Assembly (NCBI RefSeq): GCF_002564465.1 | Contig: NZ_NUUX01000001.1 | Span: forward strand, 69,621 to 133,620 | Source of the DNA: Bacillus sp. AFS088145 | GTDB taxonomy: Bacteria > Bacillota > Bacilli > Bacillales > Bacillaceae_G | Length of the DNA: 64,000 nt | Reading direction: 5' to 3' | Part shown: positions 27,624 through 36,467 of the stretch, one piece after another | How positions within the stretch are numbered: position 1 is the first letter of the stretch | Layout: each line of letters starts with the position of its first letter | Notes under the pieces: model-generated | Seen by the model: the letters and a program-made list of their open reading frames with translations, nothing else | Database searches by the model: none | What the model was told of the DNA's origin: nothing | Translations under genes and position numbers: made by a program

Positions 27624-27798
27624 GATGTTAGTCTCAGACTGCCCGCCAAACGCTCGCTTTCTTCGTTGCTTCGCCTGTTTGCGGTGCTCATTACCGTCTA
27701 AGGTAACTCCGCGCCTCGAAGGACAAGCGCTTGCAATCAGTCTGATAATCAAATTTTTTAAACTTTTGTATTCACTGAGATTAAACAGATGTTAGTCT
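27624..27798. repeat. GC-rich MITE-like or structured insertion
   Basis: The core 27635-27744 is far richer in GC than the surroundings and is bounded by CAGACTG and CAGTCTG. Arms with AAACGCTCG and CAAGCGCTT pair imperfectly inside, around a central TTACC/GGTAA hairpin. GATGTTAGTCT occurs directly before it (27624-27634) and again at 27788-27798. The first copy also forms AGACTAAC/GTTAGTCT, a hairpin that may end transcription. No coding potential. Confidence 0.6.
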
Positions 27799-27858
27799 TG
27801 TGCTTAGTCACAAACATAAAAATTATTAATAATCCAATAATCTCACTTAAAAATAAGT

Positions 27859-28155
27859 CTATTTTGAACGTTGAGTTGCTGCACCAATTAAAATAAAAAT
27901 GGCTGATAGAATATGCATAATCATACCTAATATCGGAATCCATGCAAGACAAGAAGTTACGATCCCAAAAATATTTCCACTAGCTGAGACACCAGCCTTT
28001 TTCGCTAACACGAGTGTAATAATGTGGAGGATTAAAGCTATAAATAATGGCGTATAACCAAAACCAATAACAATCGAACCACCTAAAAAAGGTATCCCGA
28101 GTAAGGCTTCAAAACCACCCGAAATCCATTTCATATTTTTTACGTTAGATCCCAT
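27859..28155 (-). CDS. Small membrane protein, unknown
   Basis: 98-aa protein with two or three hydrophobic helices, rich in Gly and Ile (FEALLGIPFLGGSIVIGFGY). ATG at 28155 follows AGAAGGGG. I do not recognise a specific family; similar small membrane proteins are common in Bacillus near sporulation genes. It lies downstream of spo0M in the same direction but with a gap of about 180 bases and a terminator between. Confidence 0.7.
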   Translation of the reverse strand: MGSNVKNMKWISGGFEALLGIPFLGGSIVIGFGYTPLFIALILHIITLVLAKKAGVSASGNIFGIVTSCLAWIPILGMIMHILSAIFILIGAATQRSK

Positions 28156-28298
28156 AAAATCCCCTTCTCAACAAAAAAATGTTAATTTTTTCTAATAAAT
28201 ACTATTGTATTCGATAAATTCTTTTACGGATAGTTTTTATTATAAATTCCATTTAAATTCAGTCTAAAGAATGAGAATTTTAGATCGTGTAAAAATTA

Positions 28299-28332
28299 AA
28301 AAGCAAGAGACAAAAACTCTCTCTTACTTTTT
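28299..28332 (-). terminator. Terminator of spo0M
   Basis: AAGCAAGAGA and TCTCTTACTT hairpin with T run on the minus strand. Confidence 0.7.
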
Positions 28333-28334
28333 TA

Positions 28335-29090
28335 TCAATTATATTGTTGCAAAAAAGTCCTAATCGAATTTGCAATTGATTGTACATCTTTAAGTTGATC
28401 ATTTTTAAAGCTAAGAGATGTTTTCTTTTCATCTAATCCGAATGACTCCTGTAGTAAACCTGTTAAACCACGATATGAACCAGCTTTATCTACTGCTACC
28501 ATCATAAACAGTCCATCTTTATTCGGTTCGATCATACATTCAATTTCATCAAATCGCCATTCTCTTTTAGAGCTTGGAACAAACTCCCACTCTTGATAGA
28601 ATCGACCATTTTGAGCCTCCACCTCGACCTGACGTAAACGGAAGCCAAGAATATTAAATGCTTCTACAAAGTTTGCTAATTCTTCATGTGCATGAACTTT
28701 TAAGAAATCAGTATCTGTTGGGTCTAAACTTAAATCAATATCTAAATCAGTCTCAATCCAAACTTGGCCATGTCTTATAGTAATCGGTGTGTAAAATGGC
28801 AATTGGAACGAAAAAGGAATTACTTTTTCTTCATTCGCTTCAATTTTCATCTTTCCGGATACACGCTCTTCATGTAATTGAATTTTAACGTTTACCTCAT
28901 CTTCTCCACTTTTCTTTTTAGCATAAGATTTTAACTTAAGCCCAATATGATTAATTTCTTGTGCAACTGAACCACCTTTAACTTCAACTACACCTTCAAC
29001 ATTTTTTCCTGGATATAAATCTTTAGTATGAATAATTGCATCTACCGAAGCTGCTCCAATTCCTAGTCTAGCTAGTACTTTTTTAAACAT
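28335..29090 (-). CDS. spo0M: Sporulation-control protein Spo0M
   Basis: 251-aa arrestin-fold protein. The start MFKKVLARLGIGAASVDAII and the segment PGKNVEGVVEVKGGSVAQEI are typical of Spo0M; the central FSFQLPFYTPITIRHGQVWIETDLDI fits the second beta sandwich. Length is that of the B. subtilis protein (258 aa). It influences Spo0A-dependent sporulation and cell division in Bacillus by an unclear route. ATG at 29090 has a GGGGATC site. It appears monocistronic. Confidence 0.93.
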   Translation of the reverse strand: MFKKVLARLGIGAASVDAIIHTKDLYPGKNVEGVVEVKGGSVAQEINHIGLKLKSYAKKKSGEDEVNVKIQLHEERVSGKMKIEANEEKVIPFSFQLPFYTPITIRHGQVWIETDLDIDLSLDPTDTDFLKVHAHEELANFVEAFNILGFRLRQVEVEAQNGRFYQEWEFVPSSKREWRFDEIECMIEPNKDGLFMMVAVDKAGSYRGLTGLLQESFGLDEKKTSLSFKNDQLKDVQSIANSIRTFLQQYN

Positions 29091-29290
29091 CAGATCCCCT
29101 CCAAAAAATTACTACATTTCCATTATATAGTGGATTATCAGTCTTGAATAATCCAAATTTAATAATTATTCCCTTCTATACATTATAAATAAAAGAAATA
29201 AATATGTAACTTATGAAAGTAGAATTAGTAGACAAGTTATTAATAGGATAAGCATATTTTATAATATGAAATTAATTTTGGAGGTGTCTT

Positions 29291-29731
29291 ATGCACTTTA
29301 TTTTTATTAAGAAAAAATGGTTATTAATTTGCTTTCTCCTTGTAGTGATTGGATTAAGTGGTTGGTATTACTTAACACCAAATTCAGTTCAAACTGCAGT
29401 AGAGCAGCAGCAAGTAAAAACAGTAGACATCGATATGATTACAGCCGAATTCAGTACAAAGCTAGATGATGGAACGGAAATTGAAGCTTATAGATGGGAT
29501 CCAGGTACCATCGTTATTGAAAAAAACCAAAAAGTAAATTTAAAAATTCATGGAATAAACGGAAAAGAACATAGTTTCCATATCGAAGGAACAAATATCA
29601 CGGGTGTAGTTGTTAAAGGTAAAACGACTGAAGTACCATTATTCTTTAAAAAAGAAGGTACATACCGATTAATTTGTGATACTCATTCTCATGACGGGGC
29701 ACCAATGATTGGTTATATTGTTGTAGACTAA
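29291..29731 (+). CDS. Membrane-anchored cupredoxin-domain protein
   Basis: 146-aa extracytoplasmic protein with an N-terminal membrane anchor (about 8-26) and a cupredoxin-like beta barrel. The C-terminal loop LICDTHSHDGAPMIGYIVV offers Cys, His and Met ligands, and HSFHIEG offers the upstream His, the pattern of a type-1 copper site. ATG at 29291 follows GGAGGTG. It may carry electrons or handle copper outside the membrane. A FixH-like lipoprotein gene converges from the other side. Confidence 0.8.
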   Translation: MHFIFIKKKWLLICFLLVVIGLSGWYYLTPNSVQTAVEQQQVKTVDIDMITAEFSTKLDDGTEIEAYRWDPGTIVIEKNQKVNLKIHGINGKEHSFHIEGTNITGVVVKGKTTEVPLFFKKEGTYRLICDTHSHDGAPMIGYIVVD

Positions 29732-29798
29732 TTAATTATTTACTAACAGAAGCAGTTATACCAATCTTGCTTAATTGGACAACGAATTGTATTTCAAA

Positions 29799-29846
29799 AA
29801 AAAGATAGTAAAAAATAGTCTAGTTTACTAAATTTACTATCTTTTT
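29799..29846. terminator. Bidirectional terminator
   Basis: AAAAAGATAGTAAA and TTTACTATCTTTTT, between converging cupredoxin and FixH-like genes. Confidence 0.85.
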
Positions 29847-29857
29847 CTTATTCTTCT

Positions 29858-30238
29858 TTATTTAATTGATACTCTACGTTCATTTTTACCCTTTTTTAAA
29901 GTAATTTGTTTACTCCAAGTACCTTCCATTGGGAGTTCCAAGCTCACTTCATATAAACCTGTATTTATTTTCTTCATACTCGCTTCAACATGATGATTCA
30001 TACTTTTCATTTCCATTTTCAAATTAATCGAATCTACATCTACTTCTTTTCCATTTAAATCTACTAAATTTACTCGATACACATGTGTATGGTTTTTATT
30101 TGTTAATTTTTTTTCGTTAATTGATAAATGAATATGATCTAAAAAAGGGTTCGATTTAACTTCAGCCTTTTTACCACAGCCAGAACAAACTAGTAAAATA
30201 CATAACATAATAATGAATATGTAAAAGAATTTCTTCAT
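29858..30238 (-). CDS. FixH-like lipoprotein
   Basis: 126-aa lipoprotein. Signal peptide ends in the lipobox VCSGC, then a short linker and an Ig-like domain. The pattern LKMEMKSMNHHVEASMKKINTG followed by LPMEGTWSKQITLKKG is that of the FixH/YtkA-like family. Family members sit near copper and respiratory genes, and His/Met-rich segments here would suit copper. ATG at 30238 is used because AGGAG is eight bases upstream; earlier codons overlap that site. Confidence 0.78.
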   Translation of the reverse strand: MKKFFYIFIIMLCILLVCSGCGKKAEVKSNPFLDHIHLSINEKKLTNKNHTHVYRVNLVDLNGKEVDVDSINLKMEMKSMNHHVEASMKKINTGLYEVSLELPMEGTWSKQITLKKGKNERRVSIK

Positions 30239-30436
30239 TAACATCACTCCTATTTAGTTAAAATCCTCTTCCTTACTTTATTTAAAAATGTTAATTAAAT
30301 TTGTGAAAAATATGTGAAAGCATAATTAAAAATAAAATTATTCTTATCTCAATCATACAATTAAGCTTTTTCAACATATAATTGAACGTTATAACTCAAA
30401 CAACTAAGGATCCTACATAGGGAGGAGTTTAACTTA

Positions 30437-30901
30437 ATGTTCTTAGAATGGGCTAGCATTGTATTAACTGTACTACTTTCATCATATGTCATCATAATCG
30501 CAAATAGAAAAAAAGAAAAACTTTCTTGTACATCCGGAAAAATGATTAGTATGACGAATTCAATGATGACAAGTGTCACCATAGGTACAATCTTTGGTAT
30601 TTTATTTCGGAATACAGATTTGACGATCCCTACAATTATTTCAATGACTGCAGGCATATTAATAGGATACTTAACAGGTAAACCTTTATCATTAATGGCT
30701 GTATTAGAAGGTATAACTGCGGGAATTATGGGTGGAATGATGGGAGCAATGCTTGGCATTATGCTACAGGAAACTTATTTAAACATATTAATCTATTTTA
30801 TAGACGTTGTTTTTGTATTAGTTACAATCCTATTAATTAAAGTGATTGATCAAGAAGTTAGCAAATTTAATAAAAATGAAAAATCTTTCCAATCAATTTG
30901 A
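30437..30901 (+). CDS. Membrane protein with Gly/Met-rich helix
   Basis: 154-aa membrane protein with four hydrophobic helices. A helix near residues 93-112 carries GIMGGMMGAMLGIML, an unusual Gly/Met-rich run which could pack tightly or contact copper. ATG at 30437 has GGGAGGAG upstream. No family is recognised. The neighbouring cupredoxin and FixH-like genes make a copper link possible, but that is only context. Confidence 0.7.
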   Translation: MFLEWASIVLTVLLSSYVIIIANRKKEKLSCTSGKMISMTNSMMTSVTIGTIFGILFRNTDLTIPTIISMTAGILIGYLTGKPLSLMAVLEGITAGIMGGMMGAMLGIMLQETYLNILIYFIDVVFVLVTILLIKVIDQEVSKFNKNEKSFQSI

Positions 30902-30908
30902 TTATAAA

Positions 30909-30942
30909 AATAGCCTACCTATTTTAAATTAGGTAGGCTATC
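30909..30942. terminator. Bidirectional terminator
   Basis: TAGCCTACCT and AGGTAGGCTA form a perfect 10-bp stem with A/T runs on both sides. Confidence 0.9.
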
Positions 30943-30959
30943 ATATTTTAGTAAAAACA

Positions 30960-31319
30960 TTAAATACGATCCAAATGAGCTATATCGCAAAGTAATTGAA
31001 AATCAAACTCTTTTTCTTCACTATAATTAATAATTGTTAAACTTGTTCCATGGACATAAGGTAGATCCCATAATTTTTCAATTGGTGCTTGTTTTAATTG
31101 AGCTACAATTGTTGCCAATACAACTGCATGTGTAACAATTAATATATTTCCTTCTTCATTTGATTTTAAAATGTTTTGAATTACATTGCCAACTCTTTCT
31201 CTTAAGTCGAGTAAACTCTCGCCCTGATGTCGACTATGGTCGTATAAATGTGGTGTTTTCCAAAGCGATTCAAATTCACTTTCAAAACACTCATTAATTT
31301 CTTTTTTCGTTTTACCCAA
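30960..31319 (-). pseudogene. Histidine phosphatase, N-terminal half missing
   Basis: 119 codons match the second half of histidine (phosphoglycerate mutase-like) phosphatases: GKTKKEINECFESEFES, QGESLLDLRERV and NILIVTHAVVLATIV with the second catalytic His. The first half with the nucleophile motif RHG is absent. The reading starts at a TTG with a well-placed GGAGG, 24 bases after a small membrane-protein gene, so a stable short protein may still be made. Without the RHG motif it cannot be a normal phosphatase. I class it as a remnant. Confidence 0.65.
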
Positions 31320-31343
31320 CTTTAGTCCTCCAACTTTAATAAA

Positions 31344-31496
31344 TTATTCCTTAACTTGTTTTTCTTCTCTTCGTTCATATAAAATACCTGCGATTAAGGC
31401 AAGTAAAACATTTGTTATTAACAATGGGCTAAATTCAGAACCACAAACTAATGATAAAAAAAAGGCAATAATAACGAAAAGGACTGGCAAATTCAT
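31344..31496 (-). CDS. Small membrane protein (50 aa)
   Basis: MNLPVLFVIIAFFLSLVCGS begins a protein with two short hydrophobic helices and a charged tail YERREEKQVKE. AAGGAG lies seven bases before the ATG at 31496, which supports expression. The phosphatase remnant follows 24 bases later. No family recognised. Confidence 0.65.
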   Translation of the reverse strand: MNLPVLFVIIAFFLSLVCGSEFSPLLITNVLLALIAGILYERREEKQVKE

Positions 31497-31695
31497 TTTG
31501 TATTCTCCTTAAATGAAAAGTTAATTTATTTTAGACATATTTAAGACTATTTTATATTAAAAATATTTTACCATGAATTAACCATTTTCTAACAATTCAA
31601 AAAAAAAAAAAAAACGATTCATTTGAATCGCTTTGTAGTGATTATTGGTTGATTATTTCTAAATTTCTTGTTTTACTTCAAATCGATTATCAATT

Positions 31696-31779
31696 CTACT
31701 TGCCCCCAGGCATTTCTATTATATCTGAACGATTCTCGTTTTGAACAATTAAGACTACTCCGTTATCTTTTATAATAAC
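31696..31779 (-). pseudogene. Nudix hydrolase remnant
   Basis: 28 sense codons between stops read VIIKDNGVVLIVQNENRSDI, then IEMPGGK, the first strands of a Nudix domain up to the GG that opens the Nudix box (GGKxExGE). A TAG follows immediately. No start codon and no rest of the domain are present, so it is a dead fragment. Confidence 0.55.
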
Positions 31780-31788
31780 CTACTCACC

Positions 31789-32127
31789 CTAAACATTGTG
31801 TTTAGGAAGTTCATATGTTCCAATTGGTGAAGTTGAAGTAAGAAATTCTTGATGACTTTCTATAAATAATTCACCTAATTGAGCCCTTTTCTCTTTTGCT
31901 TTTAGATGAAGCTCAGATTCCCTTATCATAATTTCAATCTGCTCATACTGTTCGATACTTTCATATTGCCAAATCGCTTCAATTTTATCATTCGATTCGT
32001 TTACCCACCTGCCAATCAATTTAGCGCCATGCTTAATTTGATTGGGATATAAATAAAGATGAAAAAAATCATTAAAATGTTTCAATTTATCTGGATTTAT
32101 TTTATAAGACTTCTTTCTATAGATCAT
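31789..32127 (-). CDS. NIPSNAP-family protein
   Basis: 112-aa ferredoxin-like alpha/beta dimer-type domain. The strand MIYRKKSYKINPDKLKHFND, followed by LYLYPNQIKHGAKLIGRWV and EAIWQYESIEQYEQIE, is the NIPSNAP pattern. ATG at 32127 fits the family and has GGAGTGG nine bases upstream; an upstream ATG at 32145 would bury that site. Function unknown; it may have served with the adjacent Nudix remnant, which lies nine bases from its 3' end. Confidence 0.78.
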   Translation of the reverse strand: MIYRKKSYKINPDKLKHFNDFFHLYLYPNQIKHGAKLIGRWVNESNDKIEAIWQYESIEQYEQIEIMIRESELHLKAKEKRAQLGELFIESHQEFLTSTSPIGTYELPKHNV

Positions 32128-32154
32128 TTTTATTTGCCACTCCATAAAGTGAAT

Positions 32155-33006
32155 TTAGACAAGCGTTTTTTTAGTAAATTGATTTACTTCCTTAAAAAAA
32201 AGTTCCTTCTCTTCTAAAAATGGATAATGATTACTTTCATATAAAATGACTAATTTTGAATTTGCAATTCCTTCAGCCATTTCTTCTGAATTTTCGATTG
32301 GGCATTGTACATCATGTTTGCCACATATGATTAAAGTTGAGCAGCTTATTAATGCTAACTTTTTTGTTACATCGTAAATTTGGAATTCTCTATTAAAATA
32401 ATTTAGTCGAATTGCTGACATTTTTTTAGAGATTGGTAAATTAAAATATTCATGATATCTCTCAGGCTTATGTAAAGATAGCTTTGTCCGCTCAATTGAT
32501 AGAGCTTCTCTTTCTTCATTAGACAATTCGCTACTTTTTAGTCTTTCAATTAATTCTTGCATGTTATTAAATTGCGGATGAGCCCGGTTATAAATACAGT
32601 TTTTTGAAAATGTTGCATAGTCTCTTGCTGCAGCCCCAACAATAATATTATGATTTAAAGAATTTGAAAAATAGATCCCATAAATGATTCCAAGCATTCC
32701 ACCGGTAGAATGTCCAGCAAAATTCCAGGATGAATAACCTAATGATTTCCTAATTTCTTCTAAATCAAAAATTGTTTCTAACATACTCAATTCATAAGGA
32801 AAATGTGCTTTTTCAGAATTACCCGTTTCTCTTAAATTTATTAAAAATACTTTAAATAAATTAGTAAATGAATTGGCAAAATAATCTCCAGTATCATTAA
32901 ACTCAGAGTAATTATGTGTGACACATAAAGGTTCTCCCTCACCTTTGTAAAATACTTCAAATGTACCTCGTTTCGTATTAATTAGTCTTCGTTCCCATTT
33001 CTTCAT
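32155..33006 (-). CDS. Alpha/beta hydrolase
   Basis: 283-aa alpha/beta-hydrolase. The nucleophile elbow is GHSTGG (about residue 98), the oxyanion region THNYSEF, the acid Asp in CGKHDVQCP and the base His in YESNHYPFLEE. The length and FNLPISKKMSAIRLNYFNREF cap region suit proline-iminopeptidase-like or ester hydrolases; the substrate is not predictable. I chose ATG at 33006 because AGGGG lies upstream; reading on to 33036 adds a basic extension without a site. Confidence 0.8.
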   Translation of the reverse strand: MKKWERRLINTKRGTFEVFYKGEGEPLCVTHNYSEFNDTGDYFANSFTNLFKVFLINLRETGNSEKAHFPYELSMLETIFDLEEIRKSLGYSSWNFAGHSTGGMLGIIYGIYFSNSLNHNIIVGAAARDYATFSKNCIYNRAHPQFNNMQELIERLKSSELSNEEREALSIERTKLSLHKPERYHEYFNLPISKKMSAIRLNYFNREFQIYDVTKKLALISCSTLIICGKHDVQCPIENSEEMAEGIANSKLVILYESNHYPFLEEKELFFKEVNQFTKKTLV

Positions 33007-33126
33007 TGAGTAAAAACCCCTAATTCTTTTTGACATACCCTACTATTTCTTGAAAATAGGTACAAATTCCAATTGTTTTAAAAATTGTTCACAAATTTTT
33101 CAAAATTTATAATACGTAAAATTCAG

Positions 33127-33591
33127 TTATCTCTGAACATTGTAATACCAAACTGCTTCTTCTCCAAAGTAGTCACCAGTCGGATTAAATCCGTATAGCT
33201 TATATAAATTCATAGCTAATTTATTATCTTTATGAACTGTTAAGCGAATCTCATTGCATTGCTGAAATTTATTCACAATCCATTTTATCATTTCAGCAAA
33301 TGCTAATTTACCATAACCTTTACCTTGAAACTGTTTACCAATTAAAAACCCATTTATCCAATAACTATTTGTTGTATGTTTTTCATAAGCATGCATAATA
33401 AATCCGACCATTTTCTGATCATCATAAATTGCAAATGGGATATATTCCACATTTTCGCCATCTGGTTTTATATATACTTTTGCAATGGATACTGCAACTG
33501 AAGGAACAAAATTCAATTGTTCTCTATCTACTTCAAGTTTTAAAGCTTCTTCCCAATTTTCTCTTGTTACGATTTCTAAATGAATAGTCAT
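33127..33591 (-). CDS. GNAT N-acetyltransferase
   Basis: 154-aa acetyltransferase. The acetyl-CoA loop is QFQGKGYGKLAFAEM (about 97-111) after the strand SYWINGFLIG; the C-terminal EIRLTVHKDNKLAMNLYKLYGFNPTG is standard for the fold. It resembles spermine/spermidine acetyltransferases (the N-terminal VPSVAVSIAKVYIKPDGE and AIYDDQKMVGF pattern fits that group), but the acceptor is uncertain. ATG at 33591 follows GGGAGG. Confidence 0.85.
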   Translation of the reverse strand: MTIHLEIVTRENWEEALKLEVDREQLNFVPSVAVSIAKVYIKPDGENVEYIPFAIYDDQKMVGFIMHAYEKHTTNSYWINGFLIGKQFQGKGYGKLAFAEMIKWIVNKFQQCNEIRLTVHKDNKLAMNLYKLYGFNPTGDYFGEEAVWYYNVQR

Positions 33592-33807
33592 CGATAGCCT
33601 CCCTTTAAACTTAAAATTTTAATCCCTAATATCATATCACTTTTTTGGTTGAATTCAGAAATTTCCGAATTTACGGTAAATGAAATTTTTTAAAAAGGCG
33701 AATATTTTTTAGTCTTTAGGTAATAACAACCTTGAAAAGCAATTTTTATATGTACTACCTAATTTTTAATTAGCTAGAACATTTAATAAATATGAAAGGA
33801 ATCTATT

Positions 33808-34635
33808 ATGAAAAAAATTGTTATTATTCTCTCTATCTTATTTGCATTTGCATTTGGTTCATTAGCTGGCATTGGTTTTAGTAAAGCTGAATTTGCAAGA
33901 AGCACACAAGAACATATTGTTATGTCTACTAATTGGTTTCAATCCTCTGCGGAAAACAAGGCTTTGCAAATTCAAATTTATAATCAGGCAAAAGAAGAGC
34001 TTGCTGAAACAATGGTTAAAAAGAAAGCGAGTGATAAATTAAATAAAAAAGCGAAACCAGCCGCAGTTGTTTTAGACATTGATGAGACAATCCTTGATAA
34101 TTCCCCTGATACTGCTTGGTCCATTAAAAATAATACTTCCTACCCACAAGGCTGGGATGAATGGATCCATATGGCAAAAGCTGATTTAATTCCAGGTGCA
34201 AAAGATTTCTTGCTCGCAGCGAAAAAAATGAATGTAGATGTTTTTTATCTTACAAATCGTCCTGAAAAAACACGAGATGATACAATTAAAAATTTGAATT
34301 TACATGGATTACCGAATGTTGACTCAAAACATTTATTTTTGAAAACAGATACAGCTCAAAAAGGACCGAGACAAGCAGAGATTGCAAAAACTCATGAAAT
34401 TGTTATGTTAGTAGGCGATAATTCAAACGATTTATCAGATATTTTTTATAAAGCGGATTTGAAAACTCGAAAAGATAATGTCGATAAAATTGCAAAAGAC
34501 CTAGGTATAAAGTATATCCAATTACCAAATCCGATGTATGGGGACTGGGAAGATGCGATCTATCGTTATAAAATGTCAAAAACTGCAGATGAAAAAGCAG
34601 TCGATCGATATAAGGCTTTACAACCAATGAAATAG
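33808..34635 (+). CDS. 5'-nucleotidase, lipoprotein e(P4) family (HAD IIIB acid phosphatase)
   Basis: 275-aa exported phosphatase. The N-terminal hydrophobic segment IVIILSILFAFAFGSLAGIG anchors or exports it; no clear lipobox Cys is visible, so it is probably not lipidated. HAD motif I is VVLDIDETILDNS (about 91-103), motif II YLTNRPE and the motif III/IV region MLVGDNSNDLSDIF. The family hydrolyses nucleotide monophosphates outside the cell for uptake. ATG at 33808 has AAAGGAA upstream, and a strong terminator follows. Confidence 0.92.
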   Translation: MKKIVIILSILFAFAFGSLAGIGFSKAEFARSTQEHIVMSTNWFQSSAENKALQIQIYNQAKEELAETMVKKKASDKLNKKAKPAAVVLDIDETILDNSPDTAWSIKNNTSYPQGWDEWIHMAKADLIPGAKDFLLAAKKMNVDVFYLTNRPEKTRDDTIKNLNLHGLPNVDSKHLFLKTDTAQKGPRQAEIAKTHEIVMLVGDNSNDLSDIFYKADLKTRKDNVDKIAKDLGIKYIQLPNPMYGDWEDAIYRYKMSKTADEKAVDRYKALQPMK

Positions 34636-34645
34636 ATTGCTTATT

Positions 34646-34686
34646 AAGGTTAGATGAGTTAGTTTTAACTTATCTAACCTTTTTTC
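34646..34686 (+). terminator. Terminator of the acid phosphatase gene
   Basis: AAGGTTAGAT and ATCTAACCTT arms followed by a T run. Confidence 0.85.
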
Positions 34687-35103
34687 TTTATTAAACATTC
34701 AACAATTGATTGGATAATTACTATTTTCATATGATTAAATTATATCATTTCTTGTTTTATTCAACTCAATATCCCCCTTATTATCAAAACTAAAGGTTTT
34801 CAACACATGAAATTCGACAACCCGCCAAATTACCACAATTAAAGTGCTCTAAAACTAATTTTCAAAATTTTCTTTAAACCTAGGTCTGATAAGCTTTGAT
34901 TTAAGCAGGAAAATGACAACACAATGAGGAATTTATTCTTAAAACGATTTTTTTGTCTAAAGGTGTTGTAGCCTGGATTCATCAATTTAAACATTAGTTT
35001 TTTCTTTTCTACAAAAATGATTTGCGAAATTTGTTCAAAGCAATGATCTCACCAATTTTTCCTAGGATTTGTATTAATGAACTATACAAGGAGATGTGAC
35101 AAA
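34687..35103. other. Intergenic region, no clear gene
   Basis: About 400 AT-rich bases. A short open stretch near 34923-35000 translates to EEFILKTIFLSKGVVAWIHQ, possibly an old coding remnant, but too short to assign. Confidence 0.4.
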
Positions 35104-35751
35104 ATGTTAGAAAAAGGAAAATTAAAAGAATTCGAACAAACCATTTTTAATCATACTGGCCCAACTATCCAAACAATTGATCGCGAGATTAAGATTCTTA
35201 CTCGCAAAGAGGAACCATTAGTTGTCTTACTTGATAATGTTTTAAGTGATGAAGAATGTGATGAGCTAATTAACCATGCAAAGTTACGCATGAAACGGTC
35301 AAAAATTGGGCTATCTCATGAGGAAAATGAGATGCGAACAAGTAGTGGTATGTTTTTTGAGGAAAGTGAAACGGAACTTATCAAACGCATTGAAAAACGA
35401 ATCGAAACGATTATGAATATTCCAATCGAACATGCAGAACCATTACAAGTACTTCATTACGAACCTGGACAGCAGTATAAACCGCATTTCGATTACTTTT
35501 CCAATCATCGGACAAATAATAATAGGATTAGTACACTCATCCTCTATTTAAATGATGTGGAAGAAGGTGGCGAAACGATTTTTCCTACACTTAATTATTC
35601 TGTTGCCGCCAAAAAAGGCACTGCTTTATACTTTGAATATTTTTATCAGGACGAAGCAATCAATGAACTAACGATTCATGCAGGTAGCCCTGTTATTAGA
35701 GGAGAAAAATGGGTTACGACTCAGTGGATGAGACGACAGCGTATTCGCTAG
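35104..35751 (+). CDS. 2-oxoglutarate/Fe(II) oxygenase, prolyl 4-hydroxylase-like
   Basis: 215-aa dioxygenase. The iron motif is HxD in LHYEPGQQYKPHFDYF and a distal His in TIHAGSPVIRGEKWVTTQW, whose Lys binds 2-oxoglutarate. It is close in length and motifs to Bacillus prolyl hydroxylases that modify collagen-like or other Pro-rich proteins; a possible Pro/Gly-rich substrate is encoded at 46311, but that pairing is speculative. The ATG at 35104 is preferred to 35077 because AAGGAGATG lies between them at correct spacing. Confidence 0.9.
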   Translation: MLEKGKLKEFEQTIFNHTGPTIQTIDREIKILTRKEEPLVVLLDNVLSDEECDELINHAKLRMKRSKIGLSHEENEMRTSSGMFFEESETELIKRIEKRIETIMNIPIEHAEPLQVLHYEPGQQYKPHFDYFSNHRTNNNRISTLILYLNDVEEGGETIFPTLNYSVAAKKGTALYFEYFYQDEAINELTIHAGSPVIRGEKWVTTQWMRRQRIR

Positions 35752-35859
35752 TATTGAAATAATAATTATTTAATAGAATAATTTGCATCTTTAGGATCGA
35801 ATGTTTCAGATAATTCTAATAATATTTGGTCCTATTTTATGTAAGGTGCTATCCTTTTT

Positions 35860-36420
35860 GCTTTTTCAGTTACTTATGAGCATTTTATGAGTTACTTTAA
35901 CTCATTTTTTTCTATTTAATTACACATGAACCTTCTATGAGGTACTATAGATCATTTTTTTCCTTTTTTACTTCCTCATGAACACCCTATGAGTTACTAT
36001 AAATCACTTTTTTCCTTTTTAACTTCCTCATGATCACTCTATGAGTTACTATAAATCACTTTTTTCCTTTTTTACTTCCTCATGAAACCTCTTTGAGGTA
36101 ATACAGTACACCTTTTCCCTTTTTTACTTCCTCATGAACCCTCCATGAGGTACTATAAATCACTTTTTTCCTTTTTTACTTCCTCATGAACCCTCCATCA
36201 GGTACTATAATTCACTTTTTTCCCTTTTTACTTACTCATGAAATCACTAGAAGCACTATAGATCATTTTTTTCCTTTTTAACTTACTCATGAACACTCTG
36301 TGTGTTCTTAAATCTCAATTTTTTCTTTTTTTACTTACCCATAAATACCCTAAAAGTTAGTAAAAATCATCTTTTCCCTTTTCCACCTACTCATAACCCC
36401 TGCACAACTAACAAAAACCA
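35860..36420. repeat. 52-bp tandem repeat array
   Basis: The CATGA-type anchor recurs at 35925, 35977, 36029, 36081, 36133, 36185, 36237, 36288, 36340 and 36392: spacing is 52 bases except one step of 51. Each unit has a small hairpin (best copy CCTCATG, 7 bases, CATGAGG) and a T/C-rich tract TTTTTTCCTTTTTTACTT. The middle copies are best kept and the edges are degraded. It occupies the gap between two converging genes; no coding potential. Confidence 0.85.
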
Positions 36421-36427
36421 CCACCAA

Positions 36428-36453
36428 AAACGCAAGGTATCAACCTTGCGTTT
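36428..36453 (-). terminator. Terminator of the iminopeptidase gene
   Basis: AAACGCAAGG, loop TATCAA, CCTTGCGTTT. Confidence 0.85.
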
Positions 36454-36467
36454 CACAATTTAATGGT

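Noticed and set aside
34923-35003. Possible coding remnant EEFILKTIFLSKGVVAWIHQ
   Set aside because: Too short, no start and no recognisable family.
35860-36420. CRISPR array
   Set aside because: The whole 52-base unit is repeated head to tail; there are no unique spacers and no cas genes.
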